Shown in pieces: positions 33,378 through 42,641 of a DNA stretch of 64,000 nucleotides. Under the pieces are notes generated by a model. That model was not told the origin of the DNA and did no database searches. It saw only the letters and a list, made by a program, of their open reading frames with translations. Origin of the DNA: Marinobacter sp. JH2. GTDB taxonomy: Bacteria > Pseudomonadota > Gammaproteobacteria > Pseudomonadales > Oleiphilaceae. The stretch covers positions 2,418,001-2,482,000 of the forward strand of contig NZ_CP037934.1 in assembly GCF_004353225.1 (NCBI RefSeq), written 5' to 3'. Made by a program: the position numbers and the translations under genes. The stretch's first letter is position 1. The number at the start of each line of letters is the position of its first letter.

Positions 33378-34706
33378 ATGTCTGCAATGACTCCCCGTGA
33401 AATCGTTCACGAACTGAACAAACACATCGTGGGCCAGCAAGAGGCCAAGCGCGCCGTCGCCATCGCCTTGCGTAATCGTTGGCGCCGAATGCAGCTGGAC
33501 AGCAGCCTGCGCGATGAAATTACACCGAAAAACATTTTAATGATCGGCCCCACCGGTGTCGGTAAAACCGAAATCGCCCGCCGCTTGGCGAAACTGGCCG
33601 ATGCCCCCTTCCTGAAGGTTGAAGCCACGAAGTTTACCGAAGTGGGTTATGTGGGCCGCGATGTGGAATCCATTATCCGTGATCTGTCGGATATGGCCGT
33701 TAAGATGCTCCGTGAACAGGAGATGAAACGCCACGAGAATCAGGCCTTGGACGCGGCCGAAGATCGCATTCTGGATGCTCTGCTGCCGCCTGCGCGTGAT
33801 TTCAACGAAGACGCCGCTCGGGATAACGATTCAGCCAGCCGCCAGATGTTCCGCAAGAAACTTCGCGAAGGCGATCTGGACGACAAGGAAATCGACATTG
33901 ATCTGAGCAGCAGCGGTGCCGGCGTTGAAATTATGGCGCCACCGGGCATGGAAGAGATGACGAATCAGCTCCAGAGCATGTTCTCGAACATGGCCTCAGA
34001 CAAGCGCAAAACCCGCAAGATGAAAGTGGCCGACGCCATGAAGCGGGTGAAGGAAGAAGAAGCCGCCAAGCTGGTGAACGAAGAAGAGATCAAGCAGAAG
34101 GCCCTGTTGGCCGTTGAGCAAAACGGCATCGTGTTCCTGGACGAGATCGACAAGGTGGCCAAGCGCTCTGAAAACACTTCGTCGGACGTATCCCGTGAAG
34201 GGGTTCAGCGTGACCTGCTCCCCCTGATTGAAGGCAGCACCGTGAGCACCAAATACGGCGCGGTTCGGACCGATCACATTCTGTTCATTGCCTCGGGTGC
34301 ATTCCATCTATCCAAGCCTTCGGATTTGATCCCAGAGCTTCAGGGCCGCTTGCCGATCCGGGTTGAGTTGCAAGCGCTGACACCGGATGACTTTAAGCGG
34401 ATTCTGACCGAACCGGATGCCTCCTTGGTACAACAGTACGAAGCGCTGATGGGCACGGAAGGTGTCACGTTAAACTTTGCAGAAGATGCCATTGCCCGCA
34501 TTGCAGAGATTGCCTGCAAGGTGAATGAAACCACAGAGAACATCGGTGCCCGACGCCTGCACACGGTACTAGAGCGCTTGCTGGAAAGCTTGTCGTTCGA
34601 AGCCGGCGATCAGGTTACTGACGGTTTTGAGGTAACGGCTGACTACGTTAACGAAAAGCTGGGCGTACTTGCCGAAGACGAGGATTTGAGCCGGTTCATC
34701 TTGTAA
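33378..34706 (+). CDS. hslU: ATP-dependent protease ATPase subunit HslU
   Basis: AAA+ unfoldase that feeds substrates to HslV. It has 442 aa: [21 protein letters not shown] at the N terminus, Walker [10 protein letters not shown] near residue 60, the intermediate domain between about 110 and 240, Walker [10 protein letters not shown], and the extreme C-terminal [10 protein letters not shown] tail that inserts into HslV. It is the last gene of the argS-hslU operon, with a strong terminator after it. Confidence 0.97.
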   Translation: MSAMTPREIVHELNKHIVGQQEAKRAVAIALRNRWRRMQLDSSLRDEITPKNILMIGPTGVGKTEIARRLAKLADAPFLKVEATKFTEVGYVGRDVESIIRDLSDMAVKMLREQEMKRHENQALDAAEDRILDALLPPARDFNEDAARDNDSASRQMFRKKLREGDLDDKEIDIDLSSSGAGVEIMAPPGMEEMTNQLQSMFSNMASDKRKTRKMKVADAMKRVKEEEAAKLVNEEEIKQKALLAVEQNGIVFLDEIDKVAKRSENTSSDVSREGVQRDLLPLIEGSTVSTKYGAVRTDHILFIASGAFHLSKPSDLIPELQGRLPIRVELQALTPDDFKRILTEPDASLVQQYEALMGTEGVTLNFAEDAIARIAEIACKVNETTENIGARRLHTVLERLLESLSFEAGDQVTDGFEVTADYVNEKLGVLAEDEDLSRFIL

Positions 34707-34722
34707 CGGTCTAACCTCCAAC

Positions 34723-34760
34723 AAAAAAGCCCGGATGACGTCAATCATCCGGGCTTTTTT
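34723..34760. terminator. Bidirectional terminator between hslU and the patatin gene
   Basis: A 15-bp perfect inverted repeat, AAAAAAGCCCGGATG (34723-34737) with CATCCGGGCTTTTTT (34746-34760), has an 8-nt loop. It can stop transcription from both convergent genes. Confidence 0.95.
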
Positions 34761-34788
34761 GTATCTGCTCGCTTATGGGCTTATCCCA

Positions 34789-36033
34789 TCACTGCGCCTT
34801 GGAAAACAGATGCGTTACGTTGCTCAGTCCACTTGCCAAGCGACCTTTCTGCGCCTGCTTTTTCCGACCTTTGGCCACATACAGCGGTAAAAGCTCACCG
34901 TACAAACTGGTGCTGATAGTGCGCTGCTCGTCTTCGAGCCGGTCACGGCGTAGCTTGATGCCATACTGCGCTAGCTTCGGTTCCAGCTCATCCGCACGAT
35001 TCAGAAGATCGCGGCGCGTCATCTGATAAGCATGTTCACACACCATTCGGCGGCTCTGAAAGCTGAATACGTTGGAGAAGAACAGCTTGGCGTCGTCCCG
35101 CGTGGGCTCGAACAGTAAAATTTCTTTATCCGGGTAGTCTCTAGCGTACTGGGCAATCCCCGACTGCATGCGTGAATACACCATCGTCCGAAAGGTTTGG
35201 GACAACAGATTCGGCATACCGGAGTGCGTCAGATCACCGGCCTTCAAGGAGCCTGCACGAACGGCAGCGCTGGCATCGATGGGCACCTGCGGGTTGATAG
35301 CAAAAACCAGATCGGCTCCATCCTCAAACGCGACGGACGCATGCAACCCCTTCCGAAGCGTGCCATCCACATAATAGCGGCTATCAATATCCACCGGTAC
35401 ATATAGCCCCGGCGAGGACGTGCTGGCCTGTACTGCTTTGGAAATCGGCACGTGGTCAAAACCGGGCGCGCCAAAGCAGACCGCGTCGGAACTCTCTACA
35501 TCCGCTGCAACAATATACAAGCTGCGCTTGAGTTGCCGGAAATCGTTGGTGCGGCCAAGCATGGTAAACGCGCGACGCAGGTAATCATGCAGCCCTTCGT
35601 TATCAAACAACCCGGCGGGCGCGGCCTGAGCCAGAATGGTCAGGGCTTCCAGTAAGCTTTGGTCGTAGGGATTGTTAATAAAACGGCTAACCGCCGTGCT
35701 CAATAGCCGGGGCACCGCTAACAAGCGACTGCCAATCTCGCGAAACGCGGGGCGATAGAACACATCCGGATGGAACGGGTGTACCTCGGCCTCATTGCGC
35801 ACAAAAATTCGGCACAACTGCGCTGTGGTCACCTGATTGGCCAAGTGGGACGCAACAAACGAGCCGGAGCTTACGCCAACGTAGACATTCAGATCATTAA
35901 AGTCGAGGCCATCAAGCGCTTCGTCGAGCGCCCGCAATGCGCCGATCTCGTAAATACCACCTAACGGCCCTCCGCCACCAAGGGCGAGGCCTATTTTGGG
36001 CGTGGGCTTGAGTCCGGTCGCGTCTGTCATCAA
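34789..36033 (-). CDS. Patatin-like phospholipase
   Basis: 414-aa patatin-family lipid hydrolase with a Ser/Asp dyad. The oxyanion loop GLALGGGGPLGG (about 15-26), the nucleophile elbow GVSSG (Ser about 55) and the acid YVDGTLRKG (Asp about 217) are all present. No signal peptide is visible, so it is probably cytosolic or peripheral. The C-terminal third (VCEHAYQMTRRDLLNRADELEPKLAQYGIKLRRDRLEDEQR) is basic and helical and is typical of a marine gammaproteobacterial subgroup. The substrate is unknown; phospholipid turnover, or polyhydroxyalkanoate or triacylglycerol metabolism, are possibilities. Confidence 0.85.
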   Translation of the reverse strand: MMTDATGLKPTPKIGLALGGGGPLGGIYEIGALRALDEALDGLDFNDLNVYVGVSSGSFVASHLANQVTTAQLCRIFVRNEAEVHPFHPDVFYRPAFREIGSRLLAVPRLLSTAVSRFINNPYDQSLLEALTILAQAAPAGLFDNEGLHDYLRRAFTMLGRTNDFRQLKRSLYIVAADVESSDAVCFGAPGFDHVPISKAVQASTSSPGLYVPVDIDSRYYVDGTLRKGLHASVAFEDGADLVFAINPQVPIDASAAVRAGSLKAGDLTHSGMPNLLSQTFRTMVYSRMQSGIAQYARDYPDKEILLFEPTRDDAKLFFSNVFSFQSRRMVCEHAYQMTRRDLLNRADELEPKLAQYGIKLRRDRLEDEQRTISTSLYGELLPLYVAKGRKKQAQKGRLASGLSNVTHLFSKAQ

Positions 36034-36122
36034 CTATCCTTTATAGGTACTACAGGTCAGATTAACAGTACTAAGCTACCAATTGATTTTAGAGTAAACA
36101 CACTAACCGCAAAAGCAGCAGG

Positions 36123-38420
36123 TCAGAGCGTGGCCGGCTCACACACCGGCGTTTTTACAGGGCGAAGATATCGGCCGAAGCCCGCGTTTCTAAGGGCCAG
36201 ATCGACACAACTTTTTATAACGTGGGGCGAATCCAGCAGCAGAACGTCTTGCAGCAACTGAACAGCCCATTCGCGATCCACGCTTCGGATCACCGATTTC
36301 ACTTTCGGCAGGCTGGCCGCGTTCATCGATAACGAGTCGTACCCCATAGCCATTAGCAGCAAGGCTCCCCCCGGATCACCCGCGAGCTCGCCACAAATGC
36401 CGACTGGCTTACCCACAGCATGGGTGTCTTGCGCAATGCGCACCAAGGCCTGCAGAACCGCCGGATGGTATGAATGATACAGCTGAGCAACCCGCGGGTT
36501 ATTGCGATCGACCGCCAGCAGATACTGCGTGAGGTCGTTGGAGCCTACCGACACGAAATCCACGCGATCAGCCAGTTCACGAATCTGATACACCGCGGCC
36601 GGCACTTCGATCATCACGCCCACTTTGGGCATGTGGACATCGTACCCTTCTTCCCGGACTTCGTGATAAACCCGATAGATCAGGTGCAGCGATTCTTCCA
36701 CCTCGGAGACGTTGCTGATCATGGGCAGCATGATTTGCAGATTGTTCAAGCCCTCACTGGCTTTAAGCATAGCCCTGACCTGCAACAAAAAGATCTCAGG
36801 GTGATCCAATGTCACCCGGATGCCACGCCAACCCAGGAACGGGTTTTCTTCCTGAATCGGGAAATACGTCAGCGCTTTGTCACCGCCAATGTCCAGCGTC
36901 CGCATGGTGACAGGATTCGGAGCGAAGGCTTCCAACTGCTCGCGATAGTATTCCCGCTGCTCTTGTTCCGACGGGAAGCGGTCTTTAATCATGAACGGCA
37001 CTTCGGTGCGATACAGGCCTATGCCTTCGGCGCCGTGAGACAATGAACGCACCACATCGGTCATCAGGCCGGTATTCACCAGCAAGGGCACCCGGTGGCC
37101 ATCCAGGGTTTCGCAGGGCTTATCCCGCAGCTCTTCCAGCCCGCGGAACAGCTCATCTTCTTCTTCACAAATCGCCTGATAGAACGCGCGAAGGTCGGCA
37201 GAAGGCGAAGCGAAGATTTGCCCTTCGAAGCCGTCCACCACCAGTTCACGACCGCCCAACTGGTTGACGGGTATATCCACCAGCCCCATAACGGTTGGTA
37301 CACCCATCGCTCGGGCCAAAATAGCAACGTGGGAGTTGCTAGAGCCTTTGACCGAAACTAACCCTACCAGCTGGCCTTTCGGCACTTCGCCCAGCATCGC
37401 AGGGGTCAGTTCTTCGCTGACCAATACGGTGCGCTCGGGGTATTCCAGATGCTTCTGTTCGCCTTCCTGCATGTGCGACAACAAGCGGCGCCCCAGATCG
37501 CGGATATCCACCACCCGCTCCTGCAGGTACAAATCGTCCATCAGTTCGAAATGGCGTATGTACTGCTGAATCACCTGTTTCAGGGCACCTTGCGCCCAAA
37601 TGCCTTCTTGAATTTTGCTGACCACTTCGCCGGGAAGTGCGCTTTCATCCAGCATTCGTAAATAGACATCGAATAATGCCTGCTCTTCCGGACGAAGCTG
37701 CGAAGCCAATCGGTTGGCCACCCGTTGGATATCTTCTTTGACCGCTTGAACCGCGCTCCAGAACAGTTCCAGCTCGCGGTCAATATCGTCGGAGGGCTTA
37801 TCCGGAACAACATCAAGGTCGGCGGAAGGATAAACCACCGTGCCTGTGCCGATGGCGACACCGGGCGCGCCGGGCACACCGTTAAAACACACGTCGTGGG
37901 CTTCTTCACCGGTTAATGACAGGCCGCTGATGGCACCTGTGGCTTCGCTGTGGGCAATGACCCCGGCCAATTGAGCCGAAATCGTTACCAGAAAGGCCTC
38001 TTCACCCTCATCGAAGCATCGGGAGTTTTCTCGCTGCTGCACTACCAGAACGCCCAATACCGCGCGATGGTGAATGATGGGCACACCGAGAAATGAGCTA
38101 AAGCGCTCTTCACCGGTTTCCGGGAAGTAGCGATAACGCGTGTGGGAAGGCGCATCTTCGAGGTTGATGGGCTCCTCACGGGAGCCGACAAGTCCGACAA
38201 GGCCCTCAGAATGGGCCAGACTGACATTGCCCACCGCGTCTTTGTACAGACCTTCGGTGGCCATTAGAATGTAGCGGTTTGAGGCGGGGTCCAGCAGGTA
38301 CACCGAACAGACTTCGGTTCCCATTGCTTTTTGCACTCGCGAGACAATGATATCGAGTGCCTCGTTCAGATCACGGGCGCTGTTTACCTCTTGTACGATA
38401 CTTCGCAAGATGCCGAGCAT
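36123..38420 (-). CDS. ptsP: Phosphoenolpyruvate-protein phosphotransferase PtsP (EI-Ntr)
   Basis: First enzyme of the nitrogen PTS relay: it takes phosphate from PEP and passes it to NPr and EIIA-Ntr for regulation rather than sugar uptake. It has 765 aa. An N-terminal GAF domain (about 1-160) is followed by the EI N domain, the phosphorylated-His loop KGSSNSHVAILARAMG (His about 364), and the C-terminal PEP-binding domain (GIGLYRTEVPFM, MLPMISNVSEVEE, VGSNDLTQYLLAVDRNN, CGELAGDP). It lies 12 bp after rppH on the same strand, a linkage conserved in gammaproteobacteria. Confidence 0.95.
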   Translation of the reverse strand: MLGILRSIVQEVNSARDLNEALDIIVSRVQKAMGTEVCSVYLLDPASNRYILMATEGLYKDAVGNVSLAHSEGLVGLVGSREEPINLEDAPSHTRYRYFPETGEERFSSFLGVPIIHHRAVLGVLVVQQRENSRCFDEGEEAFLVTISAQLAGVIAHSEATGAISGLSLTGEEAHDVCFNGVPGAPGVAIGTGTVVYPSADLDVVPDKPSDDIDRELELFWSAVQAVKEDIQRVANRLASQLRPEEQALFDVYLRMLDESALPGEVVSKIQEGIWAQGALKQVIQQYIRHFELMDDLYLQERVVDIRDLGRRLLSHMQEGEQKHLEYPERTVLVSEELTPAMLGEVPKGQLVGLVSVKGSSNSHVAILARAMGVPTVMGLVDIPVNQLGGRELVVDGFEGQIFASPSADLRAFYQAICEEEDELFRGLEELRDKPCETLDGHRVPLLVNTGLMTDVVRSLSHGAEGIGLYRTEVPFMIKDRFPSEQEQREYYREQLEAFAPNPVTMRTLDIGGDKALTYFPIQEENPFLGWRGIRVTLDHPEIFLLQVRAMLKASEGLNNLQIMLPMISNVSEVEESLHLIYRVYHEVREEGYDVHMPKVGVMIEVPAAVYQIRELADRVDFVSVGSNDLTQYLLAVDRNNPRVAQLYHSYHPAVLQALVRIAQDTHAVGKPVGICGELAGDPGGALLLMAMGYDSLSMNAASLPKVKSVIRSVDREWAVQLLQDVLLLDSPHVIKSCVDLALRNAGFGRYLRPVKTPVCEPATL

Positions 38421-38432
38421 GGGGCTAATCCA

Positions 38433-38963
38433 TCATTTTTGGTGTTCCTTCAAACGCCGGTTTGACTCTCCTTTTTGCCACTGTTCCATATTATGAAACA
38501 GTCTGGGGGCCAGTTCTCTCAGCGCGCGCCTGTACACTTCTCGTTTAAATGAAATCACTTGTCCCAACGGGTACCAGTAGCTAACCCACTGCCAACCGTC
38601 AAATTCAGGTGAATCTGTACCATCTACGCGAACATGCGCATCTGGTGACAACATCCGCAGCAGGAACCATTTCTGTTTTTGCCCCACACATACAGGGTGC
38701 GAGTTGTGGCGTACCATCCTTCTGGGCAGCCGGTACCTTAGCCACCCTCGTGTACATGTGATGATCTCCACATCATTGGCACTCAGGCCAATTTCCTCTT
38801 CCAGCTCCCGGTACAAGGCCTCTTCAGGCGACTCATTCGGATTAATACCGCCTTGCGGAAATTGCCAGGAGTCCTGCCCTATTCGCCTCGCCCAGAGCAC
38901 TTCGCCCCTGTGGTTGGCCAGAATGATTCCGACGTTGGGTCTGAAACCGTCTGAGTCGATCAC
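38433..38963 (-). CDS. rppH: RNA pyrophosphohydrolase RppH
   Basis: Nudix hydrolase that converts 5'-triphosphate mRNA ends to monophosphates, starting RNase E-dependent decay. It has 176 aa. It opens [27 protein letters not shown] and has the Nudix box [23 protein letters not shown]. The ends RQLxPRL-like region and a basic tail are typical. It is upstream of ptsP and divergent from the HAD phosphatase gene. Confidence 0.95.
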   Translation of the reverse strand: MIDSDGFRPNVGIILANHRGEVLWARRIGQDSWQFPQGGINPNESPEEALYRELEEEIGLSANDVEIITCTRGWLRYRLPRRMVRHNSHPVCVGQKQKWFLLRMLSPDAHVRVDGTDSPEFDGWQWVSYWYPLGQVISFKREVYRRALRELAPRLFHNMEQWQKGESNRRLKEHQK

Positions 38964-39145
38964 GGCACAGTCCTCGCATAGTCGGTGGCCGGCTGCTTTT
39001 CCAACCGACGAAATTTGTCCAAGTTGCTCTCATTCTTACAGAAACCCAATGGTTCAGCAAACGCCACTGCGTGCGACATACCTTGTGAAAGCCGTGCTAG
39101 ACTGTCAGCTTTGTTTAAAAGCCTGTGACAATGGGAGGACGCGGC

Positions 39146-39802
39146 TTGACGCTCGCAATTTTTGATTTAGATAATACCCTGCTGGCCGGCGACAGCGACC
39201 ACGCGTGGGGCGAGTTTCTGGTGGATGAAGGTTTGGTGGACGAAGAAGTGTACCGCCAGGCAAACGACCGTTTCTATCAGGAATACCTGAATGGCGAGCT
39301 GGACGTTTTCGAATACCAGCGATTTGCTCTGCAACCGCTTTCCACTCACAGCATGGAAGAGTTGGAATCCTGGCGTGAAACGTTCATGGCAAAAAAAGTA
39401 CAGCCCATGATGCTGGAAAAAGCCGCGACGTTGCTGGCTGATCACCGAGCGCAAGGCCATACGCTGATGATCATTACCGCCACCAATCGGTTTATTACCG
39501 AGCCGATTGCAGAGCTTTTAGGCGTTGATTACCTGATTGCGACTGAACCGGAGTTGGTGAACGGTCGGTTTACCGGCGAAGTGGCGGGAACACCGAGTTT
39601 TCAGGACGGTAAAGTGGTGCGCCTGAACGACTGGCTAGAAGCCTTCGATGAGACTTTGGATGGTGCCTGGTTTTACAGCGATTCACACAATGATGTGCCG
39701 CTGCTGAAATTGGTGCAGAACCCGGTGGCCGTAGACCCAGACCCAACACTGGAGAAACTGGCTATTGAGAGTGGCTGGCCGGTGATGTCGCTTCGGGACT
39801 GA
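39146..39802 (+). CDS. HAD superfamily (SerB-like, IB) phosphatase
   Basis: About 218-aa haloacid dehalogenase hydrolase of subfamily IB, the group that includes phosphoserine and histidinol phosphatases. Motif I is IFDLDNTLLAGDSD, motif II MIITATNRF, and motif III/IV FYSDSHNDVPLL. The frame starts at a GTG at 39125, but the TTG at 39146 has GGGAGG seven bases upstream and begins LTLAIFDLDNTLL, the family start, so I prefer it. The substrate is unknown. Adjacent, divergent placement to rppH-ptsP matches Pseudomonas. Element C of the repeat family begins 26 bp after its stop. Confidence 0.85.
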   Translation: MTLAIFDLDNTLLAGDSDHAWGEFLVDEGLVDEEVYRQANDRFYQEYLNGELDVFEYQRFALQPLSTHSMEELESWRETFMAKKVQPMMLEKAATLLADHRAQGHTLMIITATNRFITEPIAELLGVDYLIATEPELVNGRFTGEVAGTPSFQDGKVVRLNDWLEAFDETLDGAWFYSDSHNDVPLLKLVQNPVAVDPDPTLEKLAIESGWPVMSLRD

Positions 39803-39828
39803 GTTTTTAGAGTCCGCTCGGCAGGCCA

Positions 39829-39926
39829 CCGGTGGGACACTCTTCCGGGATACGCGGTGAATACATCCGTGTACGCTCGACAAAATCTTCCCTGATTTTG
39901 ACGATCCCCGAAGAGTGTCCCACCGG
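39829..39926 (+). repeat. Inverted-repeat element, copy C
   Basis: The arms 39829-39851 and 39904-39926 pair at 22 of 23 positions (CCGGTGGGACACTCTTC...). They again differ from the other copies. The core has the same plan, with two hairpins, but a different sequence: TACA-TCCG-TGTA replaces the GCACAT/ATGTGC stem, and CAAAATC/GATTTTG forms the second stem. It lies between the convergent HAD gene and rlmI. Confidence 0.8.
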
Positions 39927-39956
39927 CGACCTACTTTGCGCGGAAGCTTGCTACCT

Positions 39957-41153
39957 TTACAGAAAACCGGTCAGCGAGCGCACGAAGCAAGATTTGATGT
40001 AATCGGTCTCAGGAATCCCCGGCACAACCGGATGATCCGGTGCCTGATGCCCCTGCTCGAGCAACTGCACAAAACGATCAATCTTGCGCCCGCTACCGCG
40101 GATGATGTCGATTAGCTTTTCCTGCGACAAATGCATGGAACAAGACGCAGACACCAGCAGCCCATCCCGCTCAAGCAACCGCAAACCCAGCTGATTCAAC
40201 CGGGCATAAGCCTGCTCACCGGCTTTCTGATCACGACGACGCGGGATCAACGCGGGTGGGTCCAGCACCACGATGTCGAACTTCTCTTTCTCGTCCGCCA
40301 GCGCTTTCAACGCATCAAAAGCATCGCCTTCAAGGGTGTCCACATTATCCAGCCCGTTCAGCTTAGCATTGTGATGTACCGAATCCACCGCAGATGATGA
40401 AGCATCTACACAAGTCACCTGGGAAGCACCGGCACACGCGGCCTGAATACCCCAACCGCCCACGTAACTAAACACATCCAGCACCCGCTTACCCGGCGCA
40501 TAGGCCTGCAGCCGCTGACGGTTCATCCGGTGATCGTAAAACCACCCCGTCTTCTGCCCGCCTGCCAATGGCACTTCAAACTGCGCGCCGTTTTCTTCAA
40601 CCCGCAAAACGTCTGTCTCGGGGCCATGAGCAAATTCCACGTAGCTGGAAAGCCCTTCCACCTTGCGCATCTTGCCATCGTTCTTCAGCACCACCACGCG
40701 AGGATGCGCCAAACGCTGAACCGCCCGCACAATGGCGTCTTTCATCAGCTCCATGCCCGCTGTGGATATCTGCACCACCACAACGTCATCAAAACGATCC
40801 ACCACCAAACCAGATAAACCATCGCTGTCACCAAACACCCAGCGATAAAACGGCTTAGCAAACAACCGCTCCCGCAACGAAAGTGCCGCCTCCATCCGGT
40901 CCGTCAAGCGTTTGGGGGTCATACCATGAGCTGGTTCCCGACTGATCAAACGCCCACAAATCAACGCATGGGGGTTCACAAACACCGTACCCAATGGCTT
41001 ATCGTTCGACGCCCGCAATTGCGCCTGTACGCCGGCTTCGAACTCGGTTAACGGGCTGCGTTTGATATCCACCTCGTTACTGTAAACCCACAAGTGGCCA
41101 GCACGGAGACGGCGTTCTGCGCCTTTGCGCAAATATAAAATCGGGAAATCCAT
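39957..41153 (-). CDS. rlmI: 23S rRNA (cytosine-5) methyltransferase RlmI family
   Basis: Class I SAM-dependent methyltransferase of the RlmI/YccW type, which methylates C1962 of 23S rRNA in E. coli. It has 398 aa. The N-terminal PUA domain (RKGAERRLRAGHLWVYSNEVD), the central EEHEE domain, and the Rossmann fold (VLDVFSYVGGWGIQAACAGASQVTCVDASSSAV) with the catalytic-region motif VVLDPPALIPRR are present, as is a SASCSMHLS motif near the end. Same strand as, and 44 bp after, gcvH. Confidence 0.92.
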   Translation of the reverse strand: MDFPILYLRKGAERRLRAGHLWVYSNEVDIKRSPLTEFEAGVQAQLRASNDKPLGTVFVNPHALICGRLISREPAHGMTPKRLTDRMEAALSLRERLFAKPFYRWVFGDSDGLSGLVVDRFDDVVVVQISTAGMELMKDAIVRAVQRLAHPRVVVLKNDGKMRKVEGLSSYVEFAHGPETDVLRVEENGAQFEVPLAGGQKTGWFYDHRMNRQRLQAYAPGKRVLDVFSYVGGWGIQAACAGASQVTCVDASSSAVDSVHHNAKLNGLDNVDTLEGDAFDALKALADEKEKFDIVVLDPPALIPRRRDQKAGEQAYARLNQLGLRLLERDGLLVSASCSMHLSQEKLIDIIRGSGRKIDRFVQLLEQGHQAPDHPVVPGIPETDYIKSCFVRSLTGFL

Positions 41154-41197
41154 TAATTAGCTACCTGAAAAATTGGGCTGGGGTAATTTAGTGCGAT

Positions 41198-41590
41198 CTA
41201 GCCTTCTGAAGCCACGTGCTCAGCGTAAGCATCAGGATCCATCAGGCCGTCCAGCTCGCCTTCATCCGCCAGCTTAACCTTGAACATCCAGCCTTCGCCA
41301 TAAGGATCATCGTTGACGATTTCCGGTTCATCCTCAAGTTTCTCATTCACCTCAAGAACCTCACCAGTTACCGGGCTAAACACATCCGAAGCCGACTTTA
41401 CCGACTCCGCAACACCCGCTTCCTCACCGCCGTTAACCGTTGCACCCACTTCCGGCACTTCGATAAAAACCACATCACCCAACTGCTCCTGGGCAAAATC
41501 GGTGATGCCAACCGTAGCGGTGCCGTCAGCCTCAACCCGCACCCACTGGTGCGTATCGATATATTTAAGATCCGCAGGGATATTGTTCAT
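41198..41590 (-). CDS. gcvH: Glycine cleavage system H protein
   Basis: Lipoylated carrier that shuttles the aminomethyl group between the P, T and L proteins of glycine cleavage. It has 130 aa. The lipoyl-lysine motif ESVKSASD has Lys about 65; [31 protein letters not shown] and [14 protein letters not shown] are family hallmarks. It is not accompanied here by gcvT or gcvP; instead it lies 46 bp downstream of metR on the same strand. Confidence 0.96.
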   Translation of the reverse strand: MNNIPADLKYIDTHQWVRVEADGTATVGITDFAQEQLGDVVFIEVPEVGATVNGGEEAGVAESVKSASDVFSPVTGEVLEVNEKLEDEPEIVNDDPYGEGWMFKVKLADEGELDGLMDPDAYAEHVASEG

Positions 41591-41636
41591 AATTTGTGTG
41601 TCCTGTTGAAATTTTTGCGCAGTTTAACCGAAGAGC

Positions 41637-42527
41637 TTAGTTCCAGCGAATGCTACGGGCCAGCTTCATAAATGCAACCAGATAATCTACCTCTTGATCC
41701 CGCTCCCGAAAGCCCAAAAATATCTGTTTTGGCATGCCTTCTTTGCCCAACTGCAGCGCCTTAATCGGCATTTTCTGTGCATACTCATCCACTAGCCAAC
41801 GCGGCAAAGCCGACACACCACGGCCCGCGGCAACCATCTGCAGCATGATATCAGTTGTTTCGATCGTTTTATGGAAAGCAGGCGCAGCATGAGCAGGTAA
41901 AAAGAATCGGGTGAAAATATCGAGTCGCTCCGGCGCTACCGGATAGGTAATCAGCGTTTCTCTTGCTAACTGCTCTGGCTCTACCCACTCATTAACCGCC
42001 AACGGATGATCCCTCACCACCACCAAAACTTGCTCATAATCGAACACGGGCTCAAAGCACACACCAGGGCGATGCAGAGGATCCGGCGTCACCAATAAAT
42101 CGATATCATGGCCGAACAAAGCGCCCATTCCGCCAAACTGGAACTCTTGCTTCACATCCACATCAACATCTGGCCACCGCTGCAAATAAGGGCCGACTAC
42201 CTTCAATAACCACTGGTAACACGGGTGGCACTCCATACCCACGCGCAAGCTGCCACGCTGTCCCTTGGCCACTTGCCCGACCAGCATTTCGGCATGTTCA
42301 AATTGCGGCAGAAGCCGGTTGGCGAGCGACAGCAGTTGCTCACCTGCTTGGGTAAACCGCAGCTGCCGCCCTTCTCGCAACCAGACCGGCGTTCCCAATT
42401 GCTGCTCCAGCTTCCGAATCGCGTGGCTCAACGCAGATTGCGTTAAATGCAGCTGCTCGGCCGCAGCGGTGAGCGAGCCCTGCCGCTCGACCGCTCGAAA
42501 TATCTCTAAGTGACTGCGTTCAATCAT
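41637..42527 (-). CDS. metR: LysR-type regulator MetR
   Basis: Homocysteine-responsive LysR regulator of methionine genes. The 296-aa product has the N-terminal winged helix (LTAAAEQLHLTQSALSHAIRKLEQQLG) and an effector domain with the MetR-type phrases RVGMECHPCYQWL and DLLVTPDPLHRPGVCFEPVFDYE. It is divergent from metE with a 114-bp gap that contains a site resembling the MetR half-palindrome, as in enterobacteria. gcvH follows. Confidence 0.93.
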   Translation of the reverse strand: MIERSHLEIFRAVERQGSLTAAAEQLHLTQSALSHAIRKLEQQLGTPVWLREGRQLRFTQAGEQLLSLANRLLPQFEHAEMLVGQVAKGQRGSLRVGMECHPCYQWLLKVVGPYLQRWPDVDVDVKQEFQFGGMGALFGHDIDLLVTPDPLHRPGVCFEPVFDYEQVLVVVRDHPLAVNEWVEPEQLARETLITYPVAPERLDIFTRFFLPAHAAPAFHKTIETTDIMLQMVAAGRGVSALPRWLVDEYAQKMPIKALQLGKEGMPKQIFLGFRERDQEVDYLVAFMKLARSIRWN

Positions 42528-42537
42528 GCCCTAACCG

Positions 42538-42550
42538 TGAATTTTTCTCA
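42538..42550. promoter_or_regulatory. Candidate MetR-binding site
   Basis: TGAATTTTTCTCA matches the MetR consensus TGAA-N5-TTCA at all but one position. It lies 11 bp from the metR start codon and 92 bp from metE, suitable for metR autorepression and metE activation. Confidence 0.55.
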
Positions 42551-42641
42551 TGGATCGTTGAGATAATACCATTTTTATTCATCACAGAAACTTTCTAATC
42601 TAGCTCTCCTACTGACAGCATAAACCACTAAGGACAGCATC

